NCBI RefSeq assembly: GCF_001905445.1
Contig: NZ_LIVQ01000001.1
Location: 930,001 to 994,000 of the forward strand
DNA from: Streptomyces sp. CB00455
GTDB taxonomy: Bacteria > Actinomycetota > Actinomycetes > Streptomycetales > Streptomycetaceae
DNA length: 64,000 bases
Direction: 5' to 3'
This document shows, piece after piece, positions 1 through 10,619 of the stretch (positions are counted from its first letter, which is position 1; the number at the start of each line of letters is the position of its first letter). The position numbers were made by a program, and so were the translations under genes. Below the pieces are notes generated by a model. The model made no database searches and was not told the DNA's origin. It saw only the letters and a list, made by a program, of their open reading frames with translations.

Positions 1-1175
1 TCACCTGCGAACTGAACGACGCCGAGCAGAACTTCGATCGGGCTTACCGGCCGGAGAGCTTCCCCGCCGATGTGGCGTGGGCGCGCACCGTCGCCGAGAA
101 ATGCCGCGAGAAGGCGGGCGCGGTGCTGCCCTACATCACCACCCGCAACACGGCGCGCGACATGGACGCGATCCGCGCGGCCCTGGGCGAGCGCAAGGTC
201 TCCTACCTCGGGTACTCCTACGGGACCTACCTCGGGGCGGTCTACTCGCAGATGTTCCCGGAGCGCACGGACCGCTTCGTGCTCGACAGCGGCGTGGACC
301 CGCAGCGGATCTGGCGCGGCATGATCCAGGTGTGGGCGACCGAGGCGGAGCCCGCCTTCCAGCGGTGGACGCGGTGGGCCGCGGAGCGCTCGGCCGACAA
401 CGGGCTCGGTGACACGCCGAAGGCGGTCTCCGACACCTTCTGGGGGCTGGTGGCGCGCGCCGACCGGGAGCCGGTCGACCTGGACGGGCAGAAGATCACC
501 GGTGACGCCCTGCGCTCCGCCCGCGGGCTGTTCTTCTACCCCGCGCAGGCGACCCCGCTGATCGTGGCCGTCAAGGCCGCGGCCGAGGGCAAGCCGCTGC
601 CCGCCGGGATGACGGCGGCCGAGGCCGGCAAGCTGCTCTCCGGCGGGCAGCCGGCCCGCCCGGCCGGCGAGCCGGCCCCGGACAACGGCACGGCCGTCTT
701 CTGGGCCGTGGTGTGCGGGGACACCGGGTCCTGGCCCCGCTACACCGAGCAGTACGAACGGGACGCGGCCAAGGACAAGGCCAGGTACCCGCTGTACGGG
801 GACTTCGCCTCCAACATCAAGCCGTGCGCATTCTGGGACCGGCCCGTCGAGGCGGCCACGCCGATGCGCACCCGCGCCAACGTGCTGACCGTGCAGAACG
901 AGTGGGACTCGCAGACGCCGCTCACCAGCGGGCAGGGTCTGCACCGCGCCCTCAAGGGCTCGCGGATGGTGCTGGCGGCGGGCGGCGAGGGCCACGGCGT
1001 GTACCTCGCGGACCCGACCTCCTGCGCCAACGCCCCGGTCAGCGCGTACCTGGCCACGGGCCGGCTGCCCGCCGAGGACGTGACGTGCACCAACCCGTCC
1101 GGTGGTGCGGAGCGGCGCGCGTCCGCAGCCCCGGCCGGCCCCCTTCCGTTCCCGGCCGGTCCGCACCGCTTCTGA
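1..1175 (+). CDS. Tripeptidyl aminopeptidase-like alpha/beta hydrolase (C-terminal part)
   Basis: Open reading frame entering from the left edge (codons in phase from base 3) and ending at a TGA at 1173-1175. The visible protein has a serine nucleophile elbow GYSYG, an aspartate in NEWDSQTPL and a histidine in GEGHGVY, in the order of an alpha/beta hydrolase triad. The tail matches the TAP-like C-terminal domain of Streptomyces secreted tripeptidyl aminopeptidases, which remove tripeptides from protein N-termini outside the cell. The N-terminus and any signal peptide lie outside the window, so secretion is inferred from the family. The last 25 residues are rich in Ala and Pro, and the stop lies inside a short tandem repeat. 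Substrate specificity is not readable from the sequence. Confidence 0.85.
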   Translation, partial: TCELNDAEQNFDRAYRPESFPADVAWARTVAEKCREKAGAVLPYITTRNTARDMDAIRAALGERKVSYLGYSYGTYLGAVYSQMFPERTDRFVLDSGVDPQRIWRGMIQVWATEAEPAFQRWTRWAAERSADNGLGDTPKAVSDTFWGLVARADREPVDLDGQKITGDALRSARGLFFYPAQATPLIVAVKAAAEGKPLPAGMTAAEAGKLLSGGQPARPAGEPAPDNGTAVFWAVVCGDTGSWPRYTEQYERDAAKDKARYPLYGDFASNIKPCAFWDRPVEAATPMRTRANVLTVQNEWDSQTPLTSGQGLHRALKGSRMVLAAGGEGHGVYLADPTSCANAPVSAYLATGRLPAEDVTCTNPSGGAERRASAAPAGPLPFPAGPHRF

Positions 1176-1223
1176 CCGGGCCGTTTCTGACTGCGGCGCT
1201 TCTGACGCGCCGCTTCTGACCGG
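1167..1223. repeat. Degenerate 14-15 bp tandem repeat, four units
   Basis: Four imperfect units beginning cgcttctgac or cgtttctgac lie head to tail. The first unit contains the TGA stop of the upstream hydrolase gene. Confidence 0.8.
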
Positions 1224-1237
1224 ACTGCGTCGGACGC

Positions 1238-1285
1238 GCCGCCTGCGCACCGTGCCGCCTGCGCACGGTGCCGCCTGCGCACGGC
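1238..1285. repeat. 16 bp tandem repeat, three units
   Basis: Three near-identical units of gccgcctgcgcacggt at 1238, 1254 and 1270. They lie in the gap between the hydrolase and the IclR gene. I see no gene in this gap. Confidence 0.9.
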
Positions 1286-1430
1286 GGCACTCGTGAGCGC
1301 GCGGGTCCGGTCACCTGTCACGGCACGCCGCGAAACCGCTTCGCACCGGGCACCGTCCGCGTCATGATGGGCGGTGCCCGGGTCGTGCCGCTGGGGGGCC
1401 ACGGCCGGGCCGAGGAGTCCGGGGGGACCC

Positions 1431-2201
1431 ATGGCCGCGTCCGCGCGCTCGCGCTCGTCACATCCGTCGTCGGCAGGCGGCGCCCGCGGGTCCGGCCCGG
1501 GCGGCGCCCCGGCCGGGGCGCCGCGCGGCCGGGGCGTGCTCGAAGGGGCCTTCGCCGTGCTGGAGGCGCTGCGCCGGCAGGGCGACGAGGCCGGAGTGAC
1601 CGAACTCGCCCTCGCCTGCGGGGTTCCCAAGGCGACCGTGCACCGGCTGCTCGACCAGCTGGTGGCCCTCGGCGCCGTCGAACGCCACGGGGCACGCTAC
1701 CGGTTGGGCGCGCAGCTCTACCGGATCGGCCAGGCCTGGCAGCCCCACCCCGGGCTGCGCGCAGCCGCCCGGCTGCCATTGCACCGGTTGCGGGCGGCGA
1801 CGGGGGCCAGTGTGGTCCTGACGGTGCTCCACGACACGGCGCTCGACGACACGGTGGCCCTGACGGTGAGTTCGGTTCCGGGCGCCCTGGAGCCCGTGCT
1901 CCCCGTCCGCAACGGGACCGGCTTCCGCCTGGACACGGCCGTCGGACGGGCCCTGCGCGGCCCCCGGCGGTCCGGGGCCGTGCTCGACCGGGAGGACGTG
2001 ATGGCCGGGGTGTGCTGTGCGGCGCTCCCGGTGCGCTCCCCCAACGGCGCGGTGGTGGCTGCGCTCGCGGCGCTGGTCCCGGCCGGGCAGTCGCCGGCCC
2101 GTCTCGCGCACGCCGTCGCGGAGGCCGGCGCGGCCGTGACCCGCGGTCTCGGCCGCGGGGTGCGCGGGCCGTCCGGGCTGCCGCCGGGGTTGTTGCGCTG
2201 A
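1431..2201 (+). CDS. IclR family transcriptional regulator
   Basis: A 256-residue protein with an Ala/Ser/Gly-rich leader of about 30 residues. A winged helix-turn-helix follows (TELALACGVPKATVHRLLDQ, roughly residues 55-75), then an IclR-type effector domain. I chose the ATG at 1431, which follows a G-rich ribosome-binding stretch, over an in-frame upstream codon at 1374. IclR proteins bind palindromes of the GTTCC-n7-GGAAC type and respond to small carbon metabolites. A palindrome of exactly that form lies just after this gene, upstream of the secreted protein gene at 2345, so that gene is a possible target. The effector domain looks somewhat short for the family, and the ligand is unknown. 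Confidence 0.85.
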   Translation: MAASARSRSSHPSSAGGARGSGPGGAPAGAPRGRGVLEGAFAVLEALRRQGDEAGVTELALACGVPKATVHRLLDQLVALGAVERHGARYRLGAQLYRIGQAWQPHPGLRAAARLPLHRLRAATGASVVLTVLHDTALDDTVALTVSSVPGALEPVLPVRNGTGFRLDTAVGRALRGPRRSGAVLDREDVMAGVCCAALPVRSPNGAVVAALAALVPAGQSPARLAHAVAEAGAAVTRGLGRGVRGPSGLPPGLLR

Positions 2202-2222
2202 CGGGCGGCCGCGCCGGCGCTC

Positions 2223-2249
2223 CGCGCGTTCCACTCAGCGGAACGCGCG
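2223..2249. promoter_or_regulatory. Perfect 10-bp inverted repeat; candidate IclR operator or terminator
   Basis: Arms cgcgcgttcc and ggaacgcgcg are separated by 7 bases. The core GTTCC-n7-GGAAC fits IclR-family operators, and an IclR gene ends 21 bases upstream. It could equally be that gene's terminator, because no clear U-tract decides the matter. The next gene starts 95 bases downstream. Confidence 0.5.
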
Positions 2250-2344
2250 TGGATGCGGGGCACCCGCGGCGTGCACAGTGGTGGACGTGCCGGGGGGACC
2301 GGCACTCCGGGTCACCGAGGGTGACACGACACACGGGGGACACC

Positions 2345-2809
2345 ATGAGCCGAACCGCCGCACGCCTCGCGACCGCCGCCCTGCTCGCGGCCGGCAGCCT
2401 CGCGGGCTTCGCCGGGGCCGCGCAGGCCGAGCCGGTCGACTACGTCCGCATCGAGCTGCTGGAGCTGACCTGCCACAAGCAGAGCGAGGGCGACCACGAC
2501 GAGGCGTACATCAAGATCACCGACGCCAACGGCAACCAGGTCAAGGTCTGGCCCGGCAGCGGCAAGTACCAGACGATGGGCACCGATTACGTCCGCCCGC
2601 TGGGGGACGCGAACGGCAACGCCGCGCTCGTCCTCGGCAAGCAGCAGGCGCGCACGCTCACGCTGTGGGACTACGACACGACCAGCCCGGACGACAAGCT
2701 GGGCGCGACGCTGGTCACCGGCAGCGAGTTCAACGGCGAGGTGCAGTACCGCTCGCTGGAGGGCTCCGGCGGCGCGTACACGATCGCCTACAGAGTGATC
2801 GACATCTGA
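2345..2809 (+). CDS. Small secreted protein, unknown function
   Basis: A 154-residue protein with a clear Sec signal peptide: a short basic start, the hydrophobic run AALLAAGSLAGFAGAA, and cleavage after AQA at about residue 27. The mature part of about 127 residues is acidic and beta-rich by appearance (VRIELLELTCHKQSEGDHDE, LTLWDYDTTSPDDKLGATLV). The pattern recalls a small C2-like or jelly-roll fold with an Asp-rich edge, which would suit calcium binding; this is inference. It has a single cysteine. A GGGGGACACC ribosome-binding stretch precedes the ATG. I do not recognise a named family. It follows the IclR gene and a palindrome that may control it. Confidence 0.8.
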   Translation: MSRTAARLATAALLAAGSLAGFAGAAQAEPVDYVRIELLELTCHKQSEGDHDEAYIKITDANGNQVKVWPGSGKYQTMGTDYVRPLGDANGNAALVLGKQQARTLTLWDYDTTSPDDKLGATLVTGSEFNGEVQYRSLEGSGGAYTIAYRVIDI

Positions 2810-2823
2810 TCCGCCCCCGTTCC

Positions 2824-4107
2824 TCAGGGAGCGGCGGACGCCTCCGCGGCGGGCTCCCGGGCCGGGGGTCCCGCGGGGGCGGCGCCGGCGGCGCCCCCGC
2901 CGGTGCGCAGCGGCGTCAGCAGCCCGCACCCGACGATCAGCAGGCAGAACGCGCCTGCGGCCAGGCTCACCGCGGGCACGCCGTGGCGGGCGGCCAGTAC
3001 GGTCAGCACGGCCGCGCCCACCGGCCCCGAGGCGTTGTGCACCGTCCAGAAGGCGGAGGTGACCCGGCCGAGCAGGTGGTCGGGGGTGACTTCCTGGCGC
3101 AGGGTCATGCTGCAGACGCCGCCCAGGGTCACCCCGAACATGAACACGGCGGCCAGGGCGGCGATCAGCGGCACGCTCGTGCTGACGCCCGTCACGCTCA
3201 CGCCGGCGCCGATCATCACGGCCGAGGCCAGCCAGCAGGGTCCGAAGCCGAAGGTCCGCCGCAGTCTGCCCGCGGTGAGCGCGGCGGCGACGACACCGGC
3301 GCCGCTCACGGCGATCACGTAACCGAGGGTGGCCGCGCCGTGCCCCAGGTCGTTCTGGACCCGGTAGATCAGCAGGTCGGTGGCGCCCGTGGTGACGAAG
3401 GTCAGCAGGGTGAGCAGCACTGTCAGGGGCCGCAGCAGCGCGTGGCCCCACAGGAAGCGCAATCCGACGACGAACACCTCGCGGAGCATGGCAGTCCGGG
3501 GCGGGGGCGCGCTCTGCGCGGGGCCGTCGGCGGGCTGCCGGAACCGTACCCAGGCCAGGCTGACGGCGGAGACGAGGAAGGTCGCGCCGTCCACGCCGAG
3601 GGCCCGGTCCGCGCCCACCGCTGAGGTGAGGAAGCCGGCCGCCACGGGCCCGAGGAGGGTCCCGAGGGCGAAGGTGCCCATCAGCCGTCCGTTGGCGGTG
3701 GTCAGGTCCTGCCTGCGTACGAGGCGGGGCACGGCCGTCACGTAGGCCACGTCGAAGAGGGTCTTCAGCACGGCGATCGGGGCGGCGAGGGCGTACAGCA
3801 GCCAGATCCGCGGCCCGTCGGCCCACCACACGAGCGGCACCGCGCAGAGCAGCGCCGCGCGCCCCAGATCACAGACGATCATGAGGCGGCGGCGGTCCGA
3901 CCGGTCCACCACGAAACCGGCGGCCAGTCCCGTGACGACGGCGGTGGTCCCCGAGACGACCGTGATCAGCCCCAGTTGCACCAGCGAGCCGGTGGCGTCG
4001 AGGACCAGCAGCGGGAGCGCGAGCATGGAGATGCTCCCGCCGAGGACGGACAGCGCCTGGCCGAGCCAGAAGACGTTGAAGTCCTTGTTCCGCCGCAGCG
4101 GGCTCAT
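2824..4107 (-). CDS. MFS transporter
   Basis: A 427-residue membrane protein with about 12 hydrophobic helices. It shows the MFS loop 2-3 signature in the form GFVVDRSDRRRLMIVCD and the start MSPLRRNKDFNVFWLGQALS typical of actinobacterial drug or siderophore exporters of the enterobactin-exporter EntS type. The C-terminal tail after the last helix is Ala/Pro-rich. The ATG at 4107 overlaps the stop of the upstream thioesterase gene (ATGA), so the two should be translationally coupled. The likely role is proton-driven efflux of a small molecule. Nothing nearby identifies the substrate. Confidence 0.9.
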   Translation of the reverse strand: MSPLRRNKDFNVFWLGQALSVLGGSISMLALPLLVLDATGSLVQLGLITVVSGTTAVVTGLAAGFVVDRSDRRRLMIVCDLGRAALLCAVPLVWWADGPRIWLLYALAAPIAVLKTLFDVAYVTAVPRLVRRQDLTTANGRLMGTFALGTLLGPVAAGFLTSAVGADRALGVDGATFLVSAVSLAWVRFRQPADGPAQSAPPPRTAMLREVFVVGLRFLWGHALLRPLTVLLTLLTFVTTGATDLLIYRVQNDLGHGAATLGYVIAVSGAGVVAAALTAGRLRRTFGFGPCWLASAVMIGAGVSVTGVSTSVPLIAALAAVFMFGVTLGGVCSMTLRQEVTPDHLLGRVTSAFWTVHNASGPVGAAVLTVLAARHGVPAVSLAAGAFCLLIVGCGLLTPLRTGGGAAGAAPAGPPAREPAAEASAAP

Positions 4108-4517
4108 CCCGGCAGCGCGTACACGGTGGAGGCGGTGGCGGACGGCTCCGCCGCACCCTCGGGGGTCATGGTGATGTCGGCGAAGGCCATCCGCCTGCCC
4201 AATTTGGTGACCCGTACGTGGATCAGCACGTCGGCGCCGTTCACCGGCCGCTGGAAGCTCGTGGACTGCTGGACCGTGGTCATCGGGCCGTACTCCCCGC
4301 GCGCCGCGGAGATCGCGATGACGGTGGCGGTGTCGGCGGCAGCCATCAGGGCCTGTCCGCTCAGCCCGCCGCCGTCCCGGGCCAGGGCGTCCGACCACGG
4401 CAGCCGCAGGACGGCGTGCCGTTCCCCGGTCTCCCGGACGGTCAGGCCCAACGCGAGCACCCAGGGGGCGAAGTTGTCGGCGAGGATCTTGTCGGCTTCT
4501 GCCGGTGTCAGCGTCAC
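4104..4517 (-). CDS. PaaI-type hotdog thioesterase
   Basis: A 137-residue single hotdog domain. The stretch GGGLSGQALMAAADTATVIA corresponds to the catalytic helix region, and STSFQRPVNG and VRVTKLGRRMAFADI to the following strands of PaaI-family acyl-CoA thioesterases. These hydrolyse short or aromatic acyl-CoA esters in the cytoplasm. I chose the GTG at 4517 because family alignment starts there; the longer open frame upstream runs through a hairpin and into fadH. No Shine-Dalgarno is visible before it: the region is the 12-bp-stem hairpin at 4525-4552 followed by TCTTCCG. The gene is coupled to the MFS transporter by an ATGA overlap. Confidence 0.85.
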   Translation of the reverse strand: MTLTPAEADKILADNFAPWVLALGLTVRETGERHAVLRLPWSDALARDGGGLSGQALMAAADTATVIAISAARGEYGPMTTVQQSTSFQRPVNGADVLIHVRVTKLGRRMAFADITMTPEGAAEPSATASTVYALPG

Positions 4518-4524
4518 CGGAAGA

Positions 4525-4552
4525 TTGTGGCGGCCCGGGCGGGCCGCCACAA
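4525..4552 (-). terminator. Perfect 12-bp hairpin between fadH-like gene and thioesterase
   Basis: Arms ttgtggcggccc and gggccgccacaa flank a 4-base loop. It begins 26 bases after the stop of the upstream reductase gene and ends 7 bases before the thioesterase GTG. It can act as a terminator for the reductase, and its position would also occlude the thioesterase start on a read-through transcript. Confidence 0.75.
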
Positions 4553-4578
4553 CACTTTTGATCCGCCCTGCGCTCCGG

Positions 4579-6692
<2,114 letters not shown>

Positions 6693-6837
6693 CGGGAGGC
6701 GGGCGGCCCCCGACCCCAGGGCCCCCGGGGCCGACGCGCCCGCCCGTGTGGCGGAGTTCACGACCTGCGCCCCGCCCGATGCGCTCCGACCCGCACCGGC
6801 TCATGCTGCCGCTGCCGCTCCCGGTAACGTCGCCCCC

Positions 6838-7716
6838 ATGACGCAGCGGCGCGTGGTCACGGTGGGCGGGGTGCGGCTGGCGTACGAGGTCTCCGGGCCC
6901 CCGGACGGCGATCCGCTGATCCTGCTGCCCGCGCTGGGCGAGACGGCCGGGCACTGGGCCCCCGTACGCGACGCGATGGCCCCCGGGCGCCGGGTCTACG
7001 CGGTGGACCTGCGCGGGCACGGCCGCAGCGACCGGACGGACCGGTACTCGCTGGAGCTGATGCGCGACGACGTGCTGGGCCTCCTCGACGCCCTCGGCCT
7101 GGACCGGGTGGACCTGGCCGGCCATTCGCTGGGCGGGTTCGTGGCGTACCTGGTCGCGCAGGCGCAGCCCTGGCGAGTGGGCCGGCTCGTGCTGGAGGAC
7201 GCGCCCGCGCCGTTCCCCCGTGAGCCGGTCGTCCCCGTCCGGCCCGGGGGCGAGCTCGACTTCGACTGGGCGATGGTCCTCGCGGTCCGGGCGCAGCTGG
7301 ACCGGCCCGATCCGGCCTGGCTGGAGGGGCTCGGCCGGATCACCGCCCGGACCCTGGTGCTGGGCGGCGGCCCCACGAGCCACGTCCCGCACGCGCACCT
7401 CGCCGAACTGGTCCGCCGGATACCGGGCGCCCGGCTGACGACGGTCCCGGCCGGACATCTGATCCACGCCGCCGCCCCCCGGGAGTTCACCCGGGTGCGC
7501 CCTTCCTCGCCGGGGGGCCGGAGGTGTCAGGCGCGGTGGAGGCGGACCGTCACGATCTGGAAGGGCCGCAGGGTGAGCGCGGTGGCGCCGTCCGCGGCCG
7601 GGGCGGCGACGGCTGAACCCCGCAGGGGCCGTTCGAGCAGGTCGCTCTCGACCGCCGCCGTGACCGGGAATCCGGCCGTGAGGGTGGCGCTGGCGCGGCC
7701 GCCGCGCGATTCGTAG
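6838..7716 (+). CDS. Alpha/beta hydrolase with anomalous C-terminus
   Basis: The ATG at 6838 opens a 292-residue frame. Residues 1-218 form a normal alpha/beta hydrolase: oxyanion region ALGETAGHW, nucleophile Ser97 in GHSLGG, and His207 in PAGHLIH. The strand before that His (TLVLGGGPTSHVP) is typical of Streptomyces esterase-type hydrolases. After PREFTRV, near 7490, the sequence turns into an Arg/Ser-rich tail with no family character. The tail runs about 190 bases into the convergent alpha-mannosidase gene. In the neighbouring frame the next codons read PFLAGG, which is how such proteins normally end. The natural end therefore probably lies near 7520 and a one-base frameshift, real or from sequencing, is likely. 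Substrate unknown. Confidence 0.75.
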   Translation: MTQRRVVTVGGVRLAYEVSGPPDGDPLILLPALGETAGHWAPVRDAMAPGRRVYAVDLRGHGRSDRTDRYSLELMRDDVLGLLDALGLDRVDLAGHSLGGFVAYLVAQAQPWRVGRLVLEDAPAPFPREPVVPVRPGGELDFDWAMVLAVRAQLDRPDPAWLEGLGRITARTLVLGGGPTSHVPHAHLAELVRRIPGARLTTVPAGHLIHAAAPREFTRVRPSSPGGRRCQARWRRTVTIWKGRRVSAVAPSAAGAATAEPRRGRSSRSLSTAAVTGNPAVRVALARPPRDS

Positions 7717-10559
7717 AGGCGCACGATCACATCGCCGCTGCGGTCCTCGGCGAGTTTGACCGCCTCGACGACCACCGCGTCGTCGTCCACCGCCACCAGC
7801 GGGGCGACCGGGCCCGCGCCGGTCAGGGTGCGCTCGGGCAGGTTCAGGGCGTGGCCCTCGCGGACGGCGTCGCCGATGTCCGCGCCGGGCGCGAGCGAGT
7901 ACCGCAGGGTGTGGGTCCCCTGGTCGGTCTCCGGGTCGGGATAGCGCGGGGCCCGCAGCAGGGACAGCCGGACGGTGGTGGTCTGGCCGCCGTCGGGGCG
8001 CACGTCGCGGGTCACGTCGTGGCCGTAGGTGGATTCGTTGAGCAGGGCGACGCCCCAGCCGGGCTCCTCCACGTGGATCCAGCGGTGGGCGCAGATCTCG
8101 AACTTCGCCGCCTCCCACGAGGTGTTGGTGTGGGTGGCGCGGTGGACGTGCCCGAACTGCGTCTCCGAGGCCGACCGGTCGGCCTTGACGTCCAGCGGGA
8201 AGGCCGCCTTGAGCAGCTTCTCCGTCTCGTGCCAGTCGACCTCGGTGACGATGTCGAGCGTCTTGGCTCCGGCGCGCAGCGTGAGGGACTGGACCGCCTT
8301 CGAGGCGCCGAAAGAACGGGAGACCCGTACGGTCACCATCCCGGGGCCGCTCCCGGTGACCTCCAGGCCGTCCAGGCCGTCCAGGCCGTCCAGGTCGGTG
8401 ACCTTGTTGCGGTAGAACGCGTCGATGTCCCAGGCATCCCACATGTTCGGGAAGTCCGGATGGATCTGGAGCAGGTTCGCGGCGGTCCCCGGCGCGACGG
8501 ACTCGCGGCCCGCCTCCAGGTCGTAGGCGCCGACGACGAGCCCGCGGCCGTCGATCTCCACCAGCAGCCGCCCGTTGGCGAGGACGTGTCCGCCGCCGTG
8601 CCGCTCCTCCACCGTGACCGGCTCCGCCGCCGGGGCCGGGCGGCCCGCGCCTCCGGCCGGAATGCCGCGCCGGGCGTGCGGGGCGCAGTTGAAGACCAGT
8701 TCCCCGGCGCCCTCCCCGGCCAGCGCCGTCTGTGCGGCGAGCGTGATGGCCCGCAGTTCCGCGCGCACCTTCCCGTACGTCTCGCGCGCCTCGCGGTGCA
8801 CCCAGGCGATGGAGGAGCCGGGCAGGATGTCGTGGAACTGGTGCAGCAGCACCGTCTTCCAGATCCGCTCCAGGTCCTCGTACGGGTAGGCGTACTCCGG
8901 GTCCCGCACCGCGGCGGTGGCCGCCCACAGTTCGGCCTCGCGCAGCAGCGACTCGCTGTGCCGGTTGCCCTGCTTGGTCTTCGCCTGGGAGGTGTAGGTG
9001 CCGCGGTGCAGCTCCAGGTAGAGCTCGCCGGCCCAGACGGGCGCGTCCCCGTACTCGGCGTGCGCCTTCTCGAAGAAGGCGTCCGGCCGCTCGATCTCGA
9101 CGCGGGGAGAGCCCTCCAGGTCCCGCTGGCGTTTGGCGCGGGCGAGGTGCTCGCGGGTGGGGCCGCCGCCGCCGTCACCCCAGCCGAAGGGGGCCAGGGA
9201 GCGCGAACCGCGCCCCTTCTCGCGGTAGTTGCGTGCGGCGTGCGCCAGCTGCGCTCCGCCCAGGTCGCCGTTGTAGGTGTCGACGGGCGGGAAGTGGGTG
9301 AAGATCCGGGTGCCGTCGATGCCCTCCCACCAGAAGGTGTGGTGGGGGAAGGCGTTGACCTGGGACCAGGAGATCTTCTGCGTGAGGAACCAGCGGGAGC
9401 CGGACAGCTTGACGATCTGCGGCATCGCGGCGGTGTAACCGAAGGAGTCGGGCAGCCACACGTTGTGCGTCTCGATGCCGAACTCGTCGAGGAAGAACTT
9501 CTTGCCGTAGAGGAACTGGCGGACCATGGCCTCGCCGCCGACCATGTTGGTGTCGGACTCGACCCACATCCCGCCGACCGGCACGAACTGCCCGTCCGCG
9601 ATCTTCTTCTTGATCCGCTCGAAGAGTTCGGGCCGGTAGGTCTTGATCCAGTCGAGCTGCTGCGCCTGCGACATGGCGAAGACGAACTCGGGGTGCCGGT
9701 CCATCAGGGCCACCACGTTCGAGGTGGTGCGGGCGACCTTGCGCACCGTCTCGCGCAGCGGCCACAGCCAGGCCGAGTCGATGTGGGCGTGGCCGACCGC
9801 GCTGACGCGGTGCGCGGAGGCGTGGGCGGGCGCGGCGAGCACGTCGGCCAGGCGGGCGCGGGAGGCGGCCGCCGCGGCGGGCACGTCGCCGAGGTCCAGC
9901 GCGTCCAGGGCGGCCTCGACGGCGCGCAGGATCCCGTACCGGCGGGCGTCCCCCTCGCCGAGCTGCGTCATCAGCTCGTGGAGGACCTCCAGGTCCTGGA
10001 CCAGCTCCCAGACCTCGCTCTCGAAGACGGTGAGGTCCATCCGGCCGAGCCGGTAGAGGGGCTGCCCGCCGCTGGTCGGCCGGTCGCCCTCGTAGGTGGC
10101 CCGGTGGTCCACCAGGACCGGATTGGAAGCGGCCTCGACGTACCACTCGACGCGCTCGCCGCCGACGGCCCGGTCGGCGACGCGCACCCAGTCGTTGTGG
10201 GGATTGAGCGCCTTGACCTCGGCGCCGTCGGCCCGGTGGACGAGCCCTTCGCACTGGAAGCCGGGCATCATCCGGTCGAAGCCGAGGTCCAGGACGGCCT
10301 CGACCGTGCGGCCGGCCCAGCCGGCGGGGACGGTGCCGGTCACCTTGAACCAGGTGGTGCCCCAGGCCGGGCCCCACGTCCGGCCCGGCGCGCAGGGCTC
10401 GTACGCCGCTGCCAGGCCCTCGGCGACGGGCACGGGCTCGCCGGGGACCTCCCACCGCTCGACGGTCAGCGGGACCGCCCGGGAGCGGACGGCGGGCTTG
10501 ATGCGCTCCGTGAGGACACGGCGCAGGCGGTGCTCGGTGATGCTGCGGTCGTCGTGCAT
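7527..10559 (-). CDS. GH38 alpha-mannosidase
   Basis: A 1010-residue protein without signal peptide, so cytoplasmic. The GH38 catalytic domain shows HAHIDSAWLWP near residue 258 (zinc ligands His and Asp) and VWLPDSFGYTAAMPQ near 373, where the Asp is the nucleophile. Other GH38 landmarks are SDTNMVGGEAMVRQFLYGK and LLHQFHDILPGSS. A beta-sandwich C-terminal half follows. It hydrolyses alpha-mannosides or mannose oligosaccharides, presumably those brought in by the ABC importer encoded directly upstream in the same direction (60-base gap). A 9-bp repeat at 8362-8397 encodes a DGL-DGL-DGL loop near residue 720. The ATG at 10559 is followed at once by family-like sequence. Confidence 0.95.
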   Translation of the reverse strand: MHDDRSITEHRLRRVLTERIKPAVRSRAVPLTVERWEVPGEPVPVAEGLAAAYEPCAPGRTWGPAWGTTWFKVTGTVPAGWAGRTVEAVLDLGFDRMMPGFQCEGLVHRADGAEVKALNPHNDWVRVADRAVGGERVEWYVEAASNPVLVDHRATYEGDRPTSGGQPLYRLGRMDLTVFESEVWELVQDLEVLHELMTQLGEGDARRYGILRAVEAALDALDLGDVPAAAAASRARLADVLAAPAHASAHRVSAVGHAHIDSAWLWPLRETVRKVARTTSNVVALMDRHPEFVFAMSQAQQLDWIKTYRPELFERIKKKIADGQFVPVGGMWVESDTNMVGGEAMVRQFLYGKKFFLDEFGIETHNVWLPDSFGYTAAMPQIVKLSGSRWFLTQKISWSQVNAFPHHTFWWEGIDGTRIFTHFPPVDTYNGDLGGAQLAHAARNYREKGRGSRSLAPFGWGDGGGGPTREHLARAKRQRDLEGSPRVEIERPDAFFEKAHAEYGDAPVWAGELYLELHRGTYTSQAKTKQGNRHSESLLREAELWAATAAVRDPEYAYPYEDLERIWKTVLLHQFHDILPGSSIAWVHREARETYGKVRAELRAITLAAQTALAGEGAGELVFNCAPHARRGIPAGGAGRPAPAAEPVTVEERHGGGHVLANGRLLVEIDGRGLVVGAYDLEAGRESVAPGTAANLLQIHPDFPNMWDAWDIDAFYRNKVTDLDGLDGLDGLEVTGSGPGMVTVRVSRSFGASKAVQSLTLRAGAKTLDIVTEVDWHETEKLLKAAFPLDVKADRSASETQFGHVHRATHTNTSWEAAKFEICAHRWIHVEEPGWGVALLNESTYGHDVTRDVRPDGGQTTTVRLSLLRAPRYPDPETDQGTHTLRYSLAPGADIGDAVREGHALNLPERTLTGAGPVAPLVAVDDDAVVVEAVKLAEDRSGDVIVRLYESRGGRASATLTAGFPVTAAVESDLLERPLRGSAVAAPAADGATALTLRPFQIVTVRLHRA

Positions 10560-10619
10560 GACGGCTGCTCCAGAGGGGAGGGAGGAGGTCGGCAGGTGCG
10601 GTGGACGGGCAGCGGCGGG

